Part shown: piece after piece, positions 1 to 11,574 of the stretch
Layout of the letters: each line of letters starts with the position of its first letter
Position numbering within the stretch: position 1 is the stretch's first letter
NCBI RefSeq assembly: GCF_018143015.1
Contig: NC_054743.1
Span: 44,488,922 to 44,552,921, forward strand
Direction: 5' to 3'
Source: Lytechinus variegatus
Taxonomy: Eukaryota; Echinodermata; Echinoidea; Temnopleuroida; Toxopneustidae
Length of the DNA: 64,000 nucleotides
Position numbers and translations under genes: made by a program
Notes under the pieces: model-generated
What the model was told of the DNA's origin: nothing
What the model saw: only the letters and a program-made list of their open reading frames with translations
The model's database searches: none

Positions 1-510
1 AAAAAATGTGTCTTGCACACCTTTACCCCAAGACCAAAATATGTACATACACACCAACATTCAACCCCCTCCACCGTTCCCTTCGGCTTGGTTAGCATCT
101 TCATTCAGATACTTGGTGCATTGAGATGCGAGGACAAACAGAAGATCTGTTCAAAAAGGGTCTGAATTCAAGAACTAATCCAATGCAAAATAATGCACTG
201 CTATTGAGTTTTGCACTAGCGCTAGTCTATATATCAGACAAATCTGAACTCATAAATTCTGACATTTTCACCCATTTTTTCACTGTTCCTGCAGCCAGAT
301 TTTTTGGAGCATACCCCATTCTTAATTCTTATACATAAACAAAGGTCTGGAGAAAAAATCACGCTTTTGTCCACCGTGTCCACAAGTAGGGCATTTTTGA
401 CGCTAACAGACCAGACTAGTTGTACAATACTGCATGTAGACAGGCTATCCTTCCATGCCCCTGCATGGGAAGAGAGGGTGCTGAAGCAGCACACCCAAGA
501 TTTGCATAAG

Positions 511-1033
511 GGTGCTATGAGGCGCCGATTGTACCAATATTATATAGAACAATTATTTATTGTATAATCATTGTTTATTAAACAATAACTTTTATTCAAA
601 TATAATTTACATTTTATTTGTAAATAATTACTATTGTATAAATAACATTTCTAATTATTCATATATAATTCCAAGTAATACTTTATTATTTGTAAATAAT
701 AATAGCTCGACATTCCATTATTTATAAATAATCATTATTTATAAATAATGGAAAACAAATGATAATTATTTATAAATTATGGAGGGTTGAATTGCTATTA
801 TTTATAAATAATGAAGCGTGGCCGGCTTGTAATTATATATAAATAATGAAAATTGTAAAATTATAAAATAGTAATCATTTATAAATAAAATGAAATTATA
901 TATATATATATATATATATAGATATATATATATATATATATATACATACATATATATATATATAATTGGTATTATTTGTTAAATAATAATTGTTCTATAT
1001 AATTTTGGTACAAACGGTGTCTCATAGGGTGCT
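511..1033. mobile_element. AT-rich element with about 50-bp terminal inverted repeats
   Basis: The left end, from GGTGCTATGAGGCGCCG to GAACAATTATT, is repeated in reverse at the right end (about 965-1033): shared core CTATGAGRCRCCG, TTGTACCAA, ATTATATAGAACAATTATT. The interior is almost pure A/T, with repeated ATTATTTATAAATAAT palindromes and an (AT)n tract at 897-965. It encodes no protein: a non-autonomous DNA transposon. Confidence 0.75.
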
Positions 1034-1624
1034 GCGTACACCTTACACAGCACCCCATGGAAATCAGGTAGGTATGCTAAAAAGAAGAAATCTAACCATA
1101 ATCCCCTTCAATTTTTTTAATGAAAAACCCTTTTATATTCGTCATTTTTTCTTCTATAGACCAGCACCCCCCATTCCTAGGGTTCTGTACGCACCCATTA
1201 AAACTACGGTGCTTTTATAAGCAATCAGTGAGATGGGAAAGTGTTATAAAACGTCAGTGGTGTTGACCTAACACCCTGGTGTTGTCGTCCTCTTTAAACA
1301 CTTGCGGTGTAGGTTTTACATTGCTGTTTTCGCAGTGTGGCAAAACAAACACATCATTCTTGTACGTATGGTAATTGTTGTGACCGTATGCGCATGTCTG
1401 ACAGAGAATTGACACTCCAAATCTTAAGAAGGGAAAATTGTTGTAAACAAAGTCGTACATCATGGGAAAAATAAATTCAGTTAAATCAATTTTTGAACAG
1501 TACAATGATTTTTTTTTCTTTTCTTTTTAAACAAGTGCGCTCCTAGTTACAAATAATGCATATAGCATTTCCATTTATTTGAACGCAGGATAACAGAGCA
1601 TTTGCAAATTAAATCCCTTGCTCA

Positions 1625-1700
1625 CGGGCATAGCCAGGCGCTTGCCGCTTGTATAGCCAGGCGCTTGCCGCTTTAAACCACTCGACCACGGCACCACTAC
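1625..1700 (-). mobile_element. Truncated tRNA-derived SINE head
   Basis: In reverse, GTGCCGTGGTCGAGTGGTTTA resembles the A-box end of a tRNA, followed by two copies of AAGCGGCAAGCGCCTGGCTAT. No B box follows. Confidence 0.5.
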
Positions 1701-1886
1701 AGTGAATTCAAATGTTCATAACGATATATCATATTATCATTGGTGTATGCACGGGTTTACAATCCAAGCTATTGTTTGTGCTAAGAGTCTCGTAATCGTC
1801 AATTCTCAAACAAAATACTAGATTGAAGAATAATGCGATTAAGCAATTACAGTAGACAGAGTAGAGCAAGCCATAGACCTACTGCA

Positions 1887-2275
1887 AGTAAAGTCGAAGA
1901 ACCGATTATAGTCGGTTTCATGGTTACACTTCGTAATTCCGAAGGTTCGTAACTCCGAAACACGTAAATTGCCTATACCTCGATGTTCGTTAATCCGAAC
2001 AATTGTGGCGTTATTCCGAAGGTTCGATAATCCGAAAACGAAATAAGGTTCAATGTTTCGAATGTTCGTTAGTCCGAAAACGAAATAAGGTTCGTTAATT
2101 ATTACGTTTTCGGAATAACGAACCTTCGGAATTACGAACCTTATTTCGTTTTCGGATTAACGAACCTCCGGAATTACGAATCTTCGGAATTACAAACCTT
2201 CGGAAATACGATCCTTCGAAATAACCGAACCTTTAGAATAATGAAGCTTCGGAATTACTAATGTATGCGGGTTTC
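1887..2275. repeat. Inverted phrase repeat based on TTCGTTAATCCGAAGG
   Basis: About ten degenerate copies of TTCGNTAATCCGAA run in one direction from 1931 to about 2096, then about ten of the complement (TTCGGAATTACGAACC) from 2105 to 2275. The phrase is itself near-palindromic, so the block can fold at both phrase and whole-block scale. Confidence 0.85.
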
Positions 2276-3579
2276 ATGATACAATGTCCCTGAGACATGA
2301 GATTTGCTATATAGTTGGTCTCAACAGTATTGGGCTAATGTTATTTGATGATAAACAATGGATTAATCATTATACCATTCGTATCTTTTCAGGGACCTAA
2401 GAAATACAAGCCCTGTTTTAAATTCAGGTTCCACCACTTTTGTTTCTCTTTGCAGAAACCAGTTTTAAAACTTATTATTGTACTTAGTCATTGAGCAAAT
2501 CAAGTCAAATTTTAGCGCAATGTATTGATAGTATCTCTGGTGTCTGGGTAAAACGTACATTAAACATTATTTTGTTTTCATGTAGATTCAGAGATTCAAT
2601 CAATTCAGTGGCGTAAATCCGATCCAAGCAGCAGGGAGGGGATGGGGGTGTACAAAATACTACAATATTTCAGTTCAAGGCATGTTCTGATATATACAAC
2701 TGAAATACAGTTACATATATGTTCTTCTACGAGCGAGCGAATCGAGTGAGAAAATTTTAATTAGTTAGATGACAGAATAGTGATCAACAACGTCTTTCAG
2801 GTGATGTGTATGTAACGTATAGAGATACATACTATAGCAATTAGTAATACATGTCTATGGTGTGTAATCATCACAACAAGGGCTATGTATAAACAGGGGT
2901 ATAATTTTAACTTAATACTACCATCCATCACTTTTGGTGATGACAGTTGAAGGTCTATTCCGATTTTTTTTCGATGGATATTGTAATTGTTTTGTTGTTA
3001 TACTAACTACTGAATTACAGTCAATGTCCAAATGCGACCGAGCGAAGCGAGCGAGCAAAGATGATGGTCAAAAAACGTCCTGCTAGGTGTGTGTGATTTT
3101 AAAGAAATGCGGCGAGCAAGCGTAGTAAGCGAGCCTAAAAAATCCTTCATTGTTATATTTTTATAGAGAATAACAAGGGTAACTTGTTAATAACGAAAAC
3201 TTCAGGAGATAGGGGGAGGAAATCTAAATACGCACTAAAAATATATAGAGCAAATAAGCAAATAAAAACATGCCATTTACACAGACAACAATTTATGACT
3301 GTAGAAGATTGCTTCTGGAGACTATAAATTTGTACATTACTTTATTTATTTATTGTACACACAGTGTAACCGGCAGACCAGCGTAGAAATTCGAAAAATC
3401 AACAAATATATATCAAAAGAATAGAGGCCAACTGAGTATTGGATTCATTTATGAAAGGTATAAAGCGAAACACCAGGCAGAGGTCAAAATAGAGAAATTC
3501 TTCTCAAATACATGTTACATCATTTTTATTTTCACCTGGAATGAATGATTGCTCATTACAATTTTCGGGTTCAATGGGT

Positions 3580-3772
3580 TCCATGACATTTTCTCCGGCG
3601 ATAATTGCTCCGCTGTAAATTTTTAAACACTACTGGGAATGACCAACACTGGATTTGTACTTTACCCTGCTAACCCTAAGCCAACGTAATACCCCATTGC
3701 AACCCTTACCCTGAACCTATATACTAGACGAAATAAATCCCGGAGTAATTGTCACCAGAGGAAATGTCGTGT
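3580..3772. mobile_element. Short inverted-repeat element (MITE-like)
   Basis: CATGACATTTTCTCCGG..ATAATTGCTCCG at the left is the reverse, with mismatches, of CGGAGTAATTGTCACCAGAGGAAATGTCGTG at the right, spaced by about 110 bp. It is non-coding. Confidence 0.6.
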
Positions 3773-4839
3773 CGTCCCGTTGTTCAATGAGTGGCTGTCG
3801 GCATTGTAGTATAACAAGTAGTTTTTTTTACTATGACGAGCTATATTATCTAAGTTGTGTGACATTGTGTCAATCCAAATTTGGAGGATTTAATGTTGTT
3901 TTTCCAGTAGGTAAACACGGAATTTGATATCACATGCCATTAAGGACGGAAATAGTTCAGAATCGGTATACCTATCGGATTAAGTTACTATTTATGAAGA
4001 ATCGCAATCAAAGGAAGATCCCAGAATAGATGCTAATTATTTATTCAATCTAGACGCGTGATTAAAATAACTCCAATGTGACATTGTGAATAACATAATA
4101 TTTATAACCATCTTTCTGGTCAAAACTCCTACCTTGTGTCTATCAAAATAGGTTCCAATAATATACTCCTAAAAAAAATTAGAAATCTGGCTTTGATCGA
4201 TAATCCCTCCTCGGTTTTTTTTAGTAAATATTAATGTTTGATTGATACAAATGAATAGAACATTTTAATTATCGTTAAAATGATACTCTATATGATATGA
4301 TTATGGTTCTTAAGGAGGTGCAGTGCCTTGAAATATGGGACAAGGACAAAATTCAAAAGCTGCAAAATGACATAATATTAAAAGTCGCTGTTCATTTTTT
4401 CTTGGTGATAAGTGAGTTTCTCAGTGATTTGTTATGTTTTCATGCACCATAACATCAACATTAACATGGAATCAAACACACCTTTGCAAAAGCAAATACA
4501 TAACAAACAAACAAATAAACATGCATGGGTATTTTAAAGCACGACTCAACCATGTTAATTCTGCTCGTTTTGCAGCTTTTTAATTCGAACCTCATCCAAC
4601 ACTTTTGAATCCTGCTCTTTTCGTAATGGCATGGTCATAACAAGCATGGTATCATTTTAAAGAGAATTACATGATATTTTGAATGATACCAAAATATGCA
4701 TTGTATAAAATTGGGAGTTGGGAGAAATTAATAGCCAAACCCAGATTTCCAAACTTTTTTGAGGGGGTTCAGTTCTTTACATGAATTATTTTTGAAAACC
4801 CTATATTTTTTTGTTAACACTACTAACCTGTTATAGTAG

Positions 4840-7196
4840 AAATGTTATACACACTGTTAAAATGTCCGAATTCAACAATGGAGATATGTTCGCACTGTGG
4901 ACACCTCGACAGTGTGACAGCTCACAGCGTGTTTACGCGGTCGACTATGAATATGTGATTCACACTGCCGACATGCGCAAATTTAACAATGTGAAGGTGA
5001 TTTCATAATGTGTTCCACACTGTGGCACACACTGTAGGACACTGTGTTCTCTCGAGTGTGTACGGAGTGAAGGTGTGTTGGAGTGCTCACATTTATAAAT
5101 GTGAAGGTGGTTTTAATTTGTGTTCCACATTGTGAACATACTGTGGCAAACACTATGGGACATTGTGTTCTGTCCAGTAGGGATGTGTGTATGGAGTGAA
5201 GGTGTGTTGGAATGCTCAATTGAACAGTGTGAAGGGGATTTCACATTGTGTTCCACACTGTGAGCACATTTGTGAACACACGGTTCGACAGTGTGTTCGG
5301 TCCAATAGGGATATGTGTATGGAGTGAAGGTGTGTTAACATGCTCAAATTTAACAATGTAAAGGGGATCTCACATTGTGTTCCACACTGTGAACACACTG
5401 TGGACACACTGTTGGACACTGTGTTCTCTCGAGTATGTATGTGTGTATGGAGTGAAGGTGTGTTGGAATGCTCAAATTTAACAATGTGAAGGGTATTTCA
5501 CATTGTTGTTCCACACTGTGAGTATACTGTGGACACACTGTTGGACAGCGTGTTCTGTTCAATAGGAATACGTGTATGGAGTGAAAGTGTTTTGACATGC
5601 TCAAATTTAACAATGTGAAGGGGATTTCACTTTGTGTTCCACACTGTGAACACAATGTGGGGCAATGTGTTTTTTCCAGTAGGATGTGTGTATGGAGTGA
5701 AGGTGTGTTGACATATGCTAAAATTTAGCAATGTGAAGGGGATTTCACATTGTGTTCCACACTGTGTGTTCCACACTGTGAACACACTGTGTTTTTTCCA
5801 GTAGGGATGTGTGTATGGAGTGAAAGTGTGTTGGAATGCTCAAATTTAACAATGTGAAGGTGATTTCACATTGTATTCCGCACTGTGAAAATACTGTGGC
5901 ACACATTATGGGACACTGTATTCTCTTCAATAGGGATATGTGTATGTAGTGAAAGTGTGTTGGAATGCTCAAATTTAACAATGTGAAGGTGATTTTACAT
6001 TGTGTTCCACACTGTGAACACACTGTGGACACACTGTTGGACAGCGTGTTCTAAAATACGTGTATGTAGTGAAAGTGTGTTGACATGCTCAAATTTAAGA
6101 ATGTGAAGGGGATTCCACATTGTGTACCACACTGTGAACACATTGGACACACTGTTGGACACTGTGTTCTCTTCAATAGGGATATGTGTATGGAGTGAAG
6201 GTGTGTTGGAATGCTCAAATTTAACAATGTGAAGGTTAATGTACAATGTGTTCCACACTGTGAACATACTGTGGCATACAATGTGAGACACTGTTTTTTC
6301 CAATAGGGATGTGTGTATGGAGTGAATGTGTGTTGACATATGCTCAAATTTATCTATGTGTAGGGGATTTCACATTGTGTACCACACTGTGAACATATTG
6401 GACACACTGTTGGACACTGTGTTCTCTTCAATAGGGATATGTGTATGGAGTGAAGGTGTGTTGGAATGCTCAAATTTAACAACGTGAAGGTGAAGTCACA
6501 TTGTGTTCCACACTGTGAACATACTGTGGCATACAATGTGAGACACTGTGTTTTTTCCAATAGGGATGTGTGTATGGAGTGAATGTGTGTTGACATATGC
6601 TCAAATTTATCTATGTGTAGGGGATTTCACATTGTGTACCACACTGTGAACATATTGGACACACTGTTGGACACTGTGTTCTCTTCAATAGGGATATGTG
6701 TATGGAGTGAAGGTGTGTTGGAATGCTCAAATTTAACAACGTGAAGGTGAAGTCACATTGTGTTCCACACTGTGAACACACTGTGGCACACACCGTGGGG
6801 AACTGTGTTCTGTCCAGTAGGGATGTGTGTATGGAGTGAAGGTGTGTTGACATGCTCAAATTTAAGAATGTGAAGGGGATTCCACATTGCGTTCCACCCT
6901 GTGAACACACTGTTGGGCAGCGTGTTCTCTTCAATAGGGATATGTGTATGTACTGAAAAAGTGTTGAAATGCTCAAATTGAACAGTGTGAAGGTGATTTC
7001 ACATTGTGTTCCACACTGTAAACACACTGTGTTTTTTCCAGTAGGGATATGTGTATGTAGTGAAAGTGTGTTGAAATGCTCAAATATGAAGGTTGATTTA
7101 CAATGTGTTCCACACTGTGAACATACTGTGGCATACATTGTGAGACACTGTGTTTTTTCCAGTCGGGATGTGTGTATGGCGTGAGGGTGTGCTCAT
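4840..7196. repeat. 128-bp tandem array 1, about 17 copies, with non-repeated head
   Basis: Units begin near TGCTCAAATTTAACAATGTG at about 5082, 5212, 5339, 5467, 5596, 5714, 5836, 5965, 6084, 6211, 6339, 6467, 6597, 6724, 6855, 6968 and 7076, so the period is near 128 bp with some short units of 108-122. Each unit contains palindromic CACACTGTGAACACACTGTG and the end phrase GGGATATGTGTATGGAGTG. The first 200 bp or so (4843-5010) differs from the unit and matches the head of the second array. All open frames here are translations of the repeat. Confidence 0.95.
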
Positions 7197-7749
7197 GCTT
7201 GAGTGCCTGACCGATACCATGGCTGATTGGTCTATGGCGACTTACCTACCTTATATGGAAGTTCGGAGATTATCTTCATTGCTCTTGCATCAAAGAAATT
7301 TATTTTTACAGCATACGTATACGGAATTATAGAGAAATCATATAAATTTTATACAAATTAATGAATACATAAGTGATTCGGTTATCAAATAAATAATCAA
7401 ACGAATTCATTAATAAGTAGAAAAAGTCTAAAGCAATTTATTTAAAAGTTGAATTAACAAACAAAAATGATTCAAAATTGATACTGTAACTACGTTTTTG
7501 TTCATTTGCTTTGTTATATCTGTATATTTGTACTTCATGAACTTTTGTAAATTGACCATTGACGCTTTCAGCATGTGCTGCTGGCCAATTTTTATGTGCA
7601 TATATACCAATAAATGAATAAATAATTGGTTATATAATCAATATGTTTTTATTGTTCGTTGTAAATGTAAAATAATAAGGCGCGAGATGATTATTTTGTT
7701 CGTGGTACATCTTCTCTATTAATGCACACTTCTTGTCTAAGAGGGGGCT

Positions 7750-8815
7750 ATACTTCTCAAAATGGGTTCATTCGAATCATATTTCTGTGGTCGAATCATA
7801 TTTCTGTGTGATTATGATACGAGTAGAATGAATTTGAAAGGAATACCATTATTTTACAAAGATATGTTGAAGGCATGGCACGAATTGGATAAGTGTAGAC
7901 ATTTTGGAGGGAAAAGTAATCCCATTATTTTTAATAACAAGCGTATATGCCTCAATAATAAGACCTTTTTGATATTGAATTATTTCAGAAAGGTATAGTT
8001 AAGGTCTCGGATATAATAGTTGGAGGTCAATTAAGACCAGTCATATTGGTATAATCTAAAATTTTCAGCTGAAAACTTGCTCAAAATTCAAAAGATATTT
8101 TCAGTAATAACAGAAGAGTGGATACAAGGTGATTTTATGGAAATGGATACAGACAACTTTGAAATTCAATTGATGATATGTGGGCATGTTCAGAAACTAT
8201 GTGATATAAAATCTAGACGGATATATGACCACTTCATTGAAAATTTTCAAATTGATTATGTATTTCATGTTACAGATGGGCAATCCGAATATAATTTGGG
8301 AATGGGGGAACTGAAAGAAGTATTTCTGAGACTGAAATGTGCAATGCTATGCAATAAACGCAGAGAATTTCAATACAAACAATTAAAAGGGGCTGTGTAC
8401 ATGAAAAGGGAACTTTTTACATTTGGTTTTGAGACAGATAATTTGTGCTCCTTTTGTAAAAAAAAGAAGTTGAGACTTACCAACATTTATTTTTTCATTG
8501 TCCTGAAGTTAAGCAATTATAGGAAGAGATGAGTAAAATATTTCAACTGAATGAACTTGGCGCTGACAATTGGAAAACAATTTTCATGGGGATATCTAGA
8601 AATACTACAAGGGTAGCTTTAATAAACTGTATTATATTCTTAATCAAGTATATTATTTTTAGTTCAAGAAAACAAGGAATATTGCCAACCGTACAGAAAG
8701 TGACACATTTGGTTAAAGAGTTTAGAGACATGGAATATCAAATAGCGTTTAAAAAAGGGAAGCTGGGGATGCACTTAAGGAAATGGGAACAAATCAATGC
8801 ACACCTTTCTTAATA
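7750..8815 (+). mobile_element. 3' part of a LINE (non-LTR retrotransposon) reverse transcriptase gene, decayed
   Basis: Pieces at 7762-7998, 8077-8520 and 8529-8813 match the C-terminal half of LINE pol proteins: PLFYKDMLKAWHEL, then a region ending FGFETDNLCSFCKKK, the CxxC half of the C-terminal zinc knuckle whose HLFFxC half is frame-shifted, then a helical tail ending REWEQ-like RKWEQINAHLS. At least two frame breaks are present, at about 7998-8077 and 8480-8525. The clade (L2/CR1-like or similar) cannot be fixed without a search. The 5' half is absent. Confidence 0.75.
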
Positions 8816-11560
8816 CCATGGATGTATTGGTTGTTTCATGTTATTTCTGTTTTGTGTTGTTTATTTGTTCAAATACAGATAGTTGTACCAGAGCCGGATG
8901 CATCGTGTGTGGGTGTACGTGTGTAGATGGATGTGTGAGTTCTATGACTGGGAAGAGGGGGGGGGGAGCTGTGGGTGATGGTGAGTTGAAGTGAGCTTGT
9001 GTGAGTGTTTGGGGAGAGAGATGAGGGGGAGGGGGTATGGGGGTTTAGGTGAGTGTGTATAGGAATGTTTTATGATAATAATCTTCCTCTTATTAACCTT
9101 TGAAATAATATTTCATCCCTTTTAAAATTTATTTATTTTACAATTATTATGTGCAAAAGAGATTATTTCTATTCTATTCAGGGAAAAAAGTCATCCTTTA
9201 CAAAGTTTTTTTTTCTTTGTTATTTTGTCGTTTGATATGGGTTTTTTCCTCTGCTTTCACATTGTTATAGAAGAGAAATTTGGCAGTTTAATTTCATTTG
9301 TAATCATTAAAAAAATTGTAATCTCATTGATATATTCATTTGTTTGATTGTATACATGCAAAGAATCTTTATTATATGAATTGAGATTGTAAACTTATTG
9401 ATTTTAAAGAGGAAGAAAATTAAAATATTATTCAAAACAAAAAAAATCGAATGTGAAGGTGGATTTTTAGAACCTATGCTTCTATACATGTATATGTCAA
9501 GAAAACTGTTTTTGTCCATCTGATTCTTTTTAATTGGTTTTCAATGAAAATTGATCATCATAATCACCCTTCGCCAGGGATGTACTGATTTTATTTATGA
9601 TTATGGTCATGGGATTACCAACCCAAAAAGAACACTAAAGCTCAAGATTTACGTCTTTTGTATCTTACCTGATTTACTGATAAGTAAATTATACAAAGCC
9701 CATTTGCAAAACATAACATCAACACATTTACGGAATGTGTCGCGATGACATTGTGGAATAAGTTTTATATAAGATATTTCATATTTCATATTTTCACAAT
9801 CTATATATTCATATTTTTGAATGCGTATTTGCTGAATAATATCTGGTCTGATTTGTTTGTGATTCGATTTTTTTGTATAATAAACAAGACTAAAATGAAT
9901 ATTTTATGATCGTGATAATTTTCATTTCATTATTGAGTTAAGTATTACCATGCAAAACGTTATTTGGTTATCATACAATAGTGTAGCAGTCTGGTGAACG
10001 TACATATGATAAATGTGAATGTTGATATTCGGCTTTGCCGAAGAGGTTGTTGAAAGATTTGTCTAACCCTGCGAGCTTTAGGTGTGTATGATATTCATCA
10101 TCATGCTGAACAAGATATTGAGAAGGAGATTTAGAGTAATGCGTCGGAAGGAAATTGACGTTTAGAATGGAATTAAATTGAATGCAATATAGAGTTATAA
10201 TAATAAATAATAATAATGGGTATTTTGAGGCGCTAAAAACAAAAAGTACCATAGCGCGTACAAAAGTAGGAAACAATTTAGTATTTGCAATGATTACTAC
10301 AATATTACTACAATGAGTATGTAAATATAGAATTATAGAAAAATATAGAATTATGAGTATGTAATTGATTAATGAAATTTATTTTATTCAGGTCTCTATA
10401 AATGAAATTATAGTAGCTGATAAAACGGTAAAATGAATGTCATTCACAGTAAATATTTTTCATATATTGAAACAAAACAAAAGGAATGTAACACACTGGA
10501 ATAGAAAAGTCCACTTGTCTGCGGCCTCATTGATAAAAGGCTCTATAGGCATGATAGACGTGAGTTACAATTTATATTGATATTTCTGTTGTGGAATAAG
10601 CACATTGAGAAATCTAAAAAAAAAATGCATTGGTCACTGAATCTACGTTAATGAATAACAATTCTATTCATCAAGTGCGGTTATCGGACCAAATACTTGT
10701 TTTGCATTTATTCTTTGGCCTCTTCTTGTGAGCCTCTCACCCGATAACGTCGTCGAACTTGGCCTTTGACCGCGGGGGCAAAGTTCTGACATACCACCGA
10801 TAAAGATGTATATAGCATATTGAGCATGGGCAGGAGCCGAGCATTGGCGTTAAGAAGACTTGTTATTATCGTCTTAATATTCTCTGCCAAACTAAGATTG
10901 TACAATTCTGTTGAGTTGGTGTTACAAAATTAAAACCCGATAATTCTTATTTTGCTCTAGATTTCGGGAAGAAGTATAGGTAAGTAGAATTACTTATTAA
11001 ACTCAAATGCCTTTAGGAAATATGAACTTCTTCCCATGTCTATGTTTAGTGCTAGCAGGTGCATTTTCCTATACATTAAAATGCGATATGAGAAAGTATC
11101 GTAAATCCACCATCCATTATACCTACTTGGGTCGATTTTTCAGTTTTGAATGTGTTACTTGACTTTAGTAAAAAGGAAATCCTTGAGAAAAGAATGAAAT
11201 TCCTGAAAATTCAAATATTATATTATATACAATGAAAATATACCATGGTTGATTTCTTTTCGGGGGGGGGGTGCGCGCTAGTGGCTACCATGATGGGTGA
11301 ATAGAATGTCATCGTCATCATTATACAATGTAATGGACGCCTATTTTATTTAAATCAACCTCTAAAATGAAACCGACGCAAAAGTAGGCCTATAACTCAG
11401 ACCAGTTTGCTGTAACCGACATTTCATTTCCATTTGGATCAATAGGTTGACATTCTGATTACACAATAATTGTTAATTGCATAATATGTTGCACCCCTTC
11501 ATAATTATTATCCAATATCTATCTTATTTATGTATTTCATTTCATTTTTATTTTCACTTG
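8816..11560. other. No recognised gene; AT-rich spacer
   Basis: It holds a G/T-rich stretch at 8890-9060, then AT-rich sequence. One open frame at 10905-10708 on the minus strand is described separately. Nothing else stands out until the 5' exon border of the methyltransferase. Confidence 0.6.
10708..10905 (-). other. Possible isolated coding exon (65 residues), unrecognised
   Basis: The frame after CAACAG encodes LPMLNMLYTSLSVVCQNF followed by APAVKGQVRRRYR and a stop. The mix of a hydrophobic span and a basic, Arg-rich end looks like the last membrane helix and tail of a receptor, and base composition is less AT-rich than the surroundings. There is no ATG and no partner exon was found. Confidence 0.25.
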
Positions 11561-11574
11561 CAGAACTGGGAAAA

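Noticed and set aside
897-965. (AT)n tract as an origin or centromeric repeat
   Set aside because: Simple dinucleotide repeat inside a non-autonomous element; nothing supports a special role.
3661-3720. TAACCCTAA-like text as telomeric repeat
   Set aside because: Only one or two loose matches inside a MITE-like element; no TTAGGG array.
4983-7138. A series of Cys/His-rich frames (CSQCGTQC repeats) that look like a zinc-finger protein
   Set aside because: The repeat is the 128-bp array read in one frame; stops and frame changes fall in every second or third unit.
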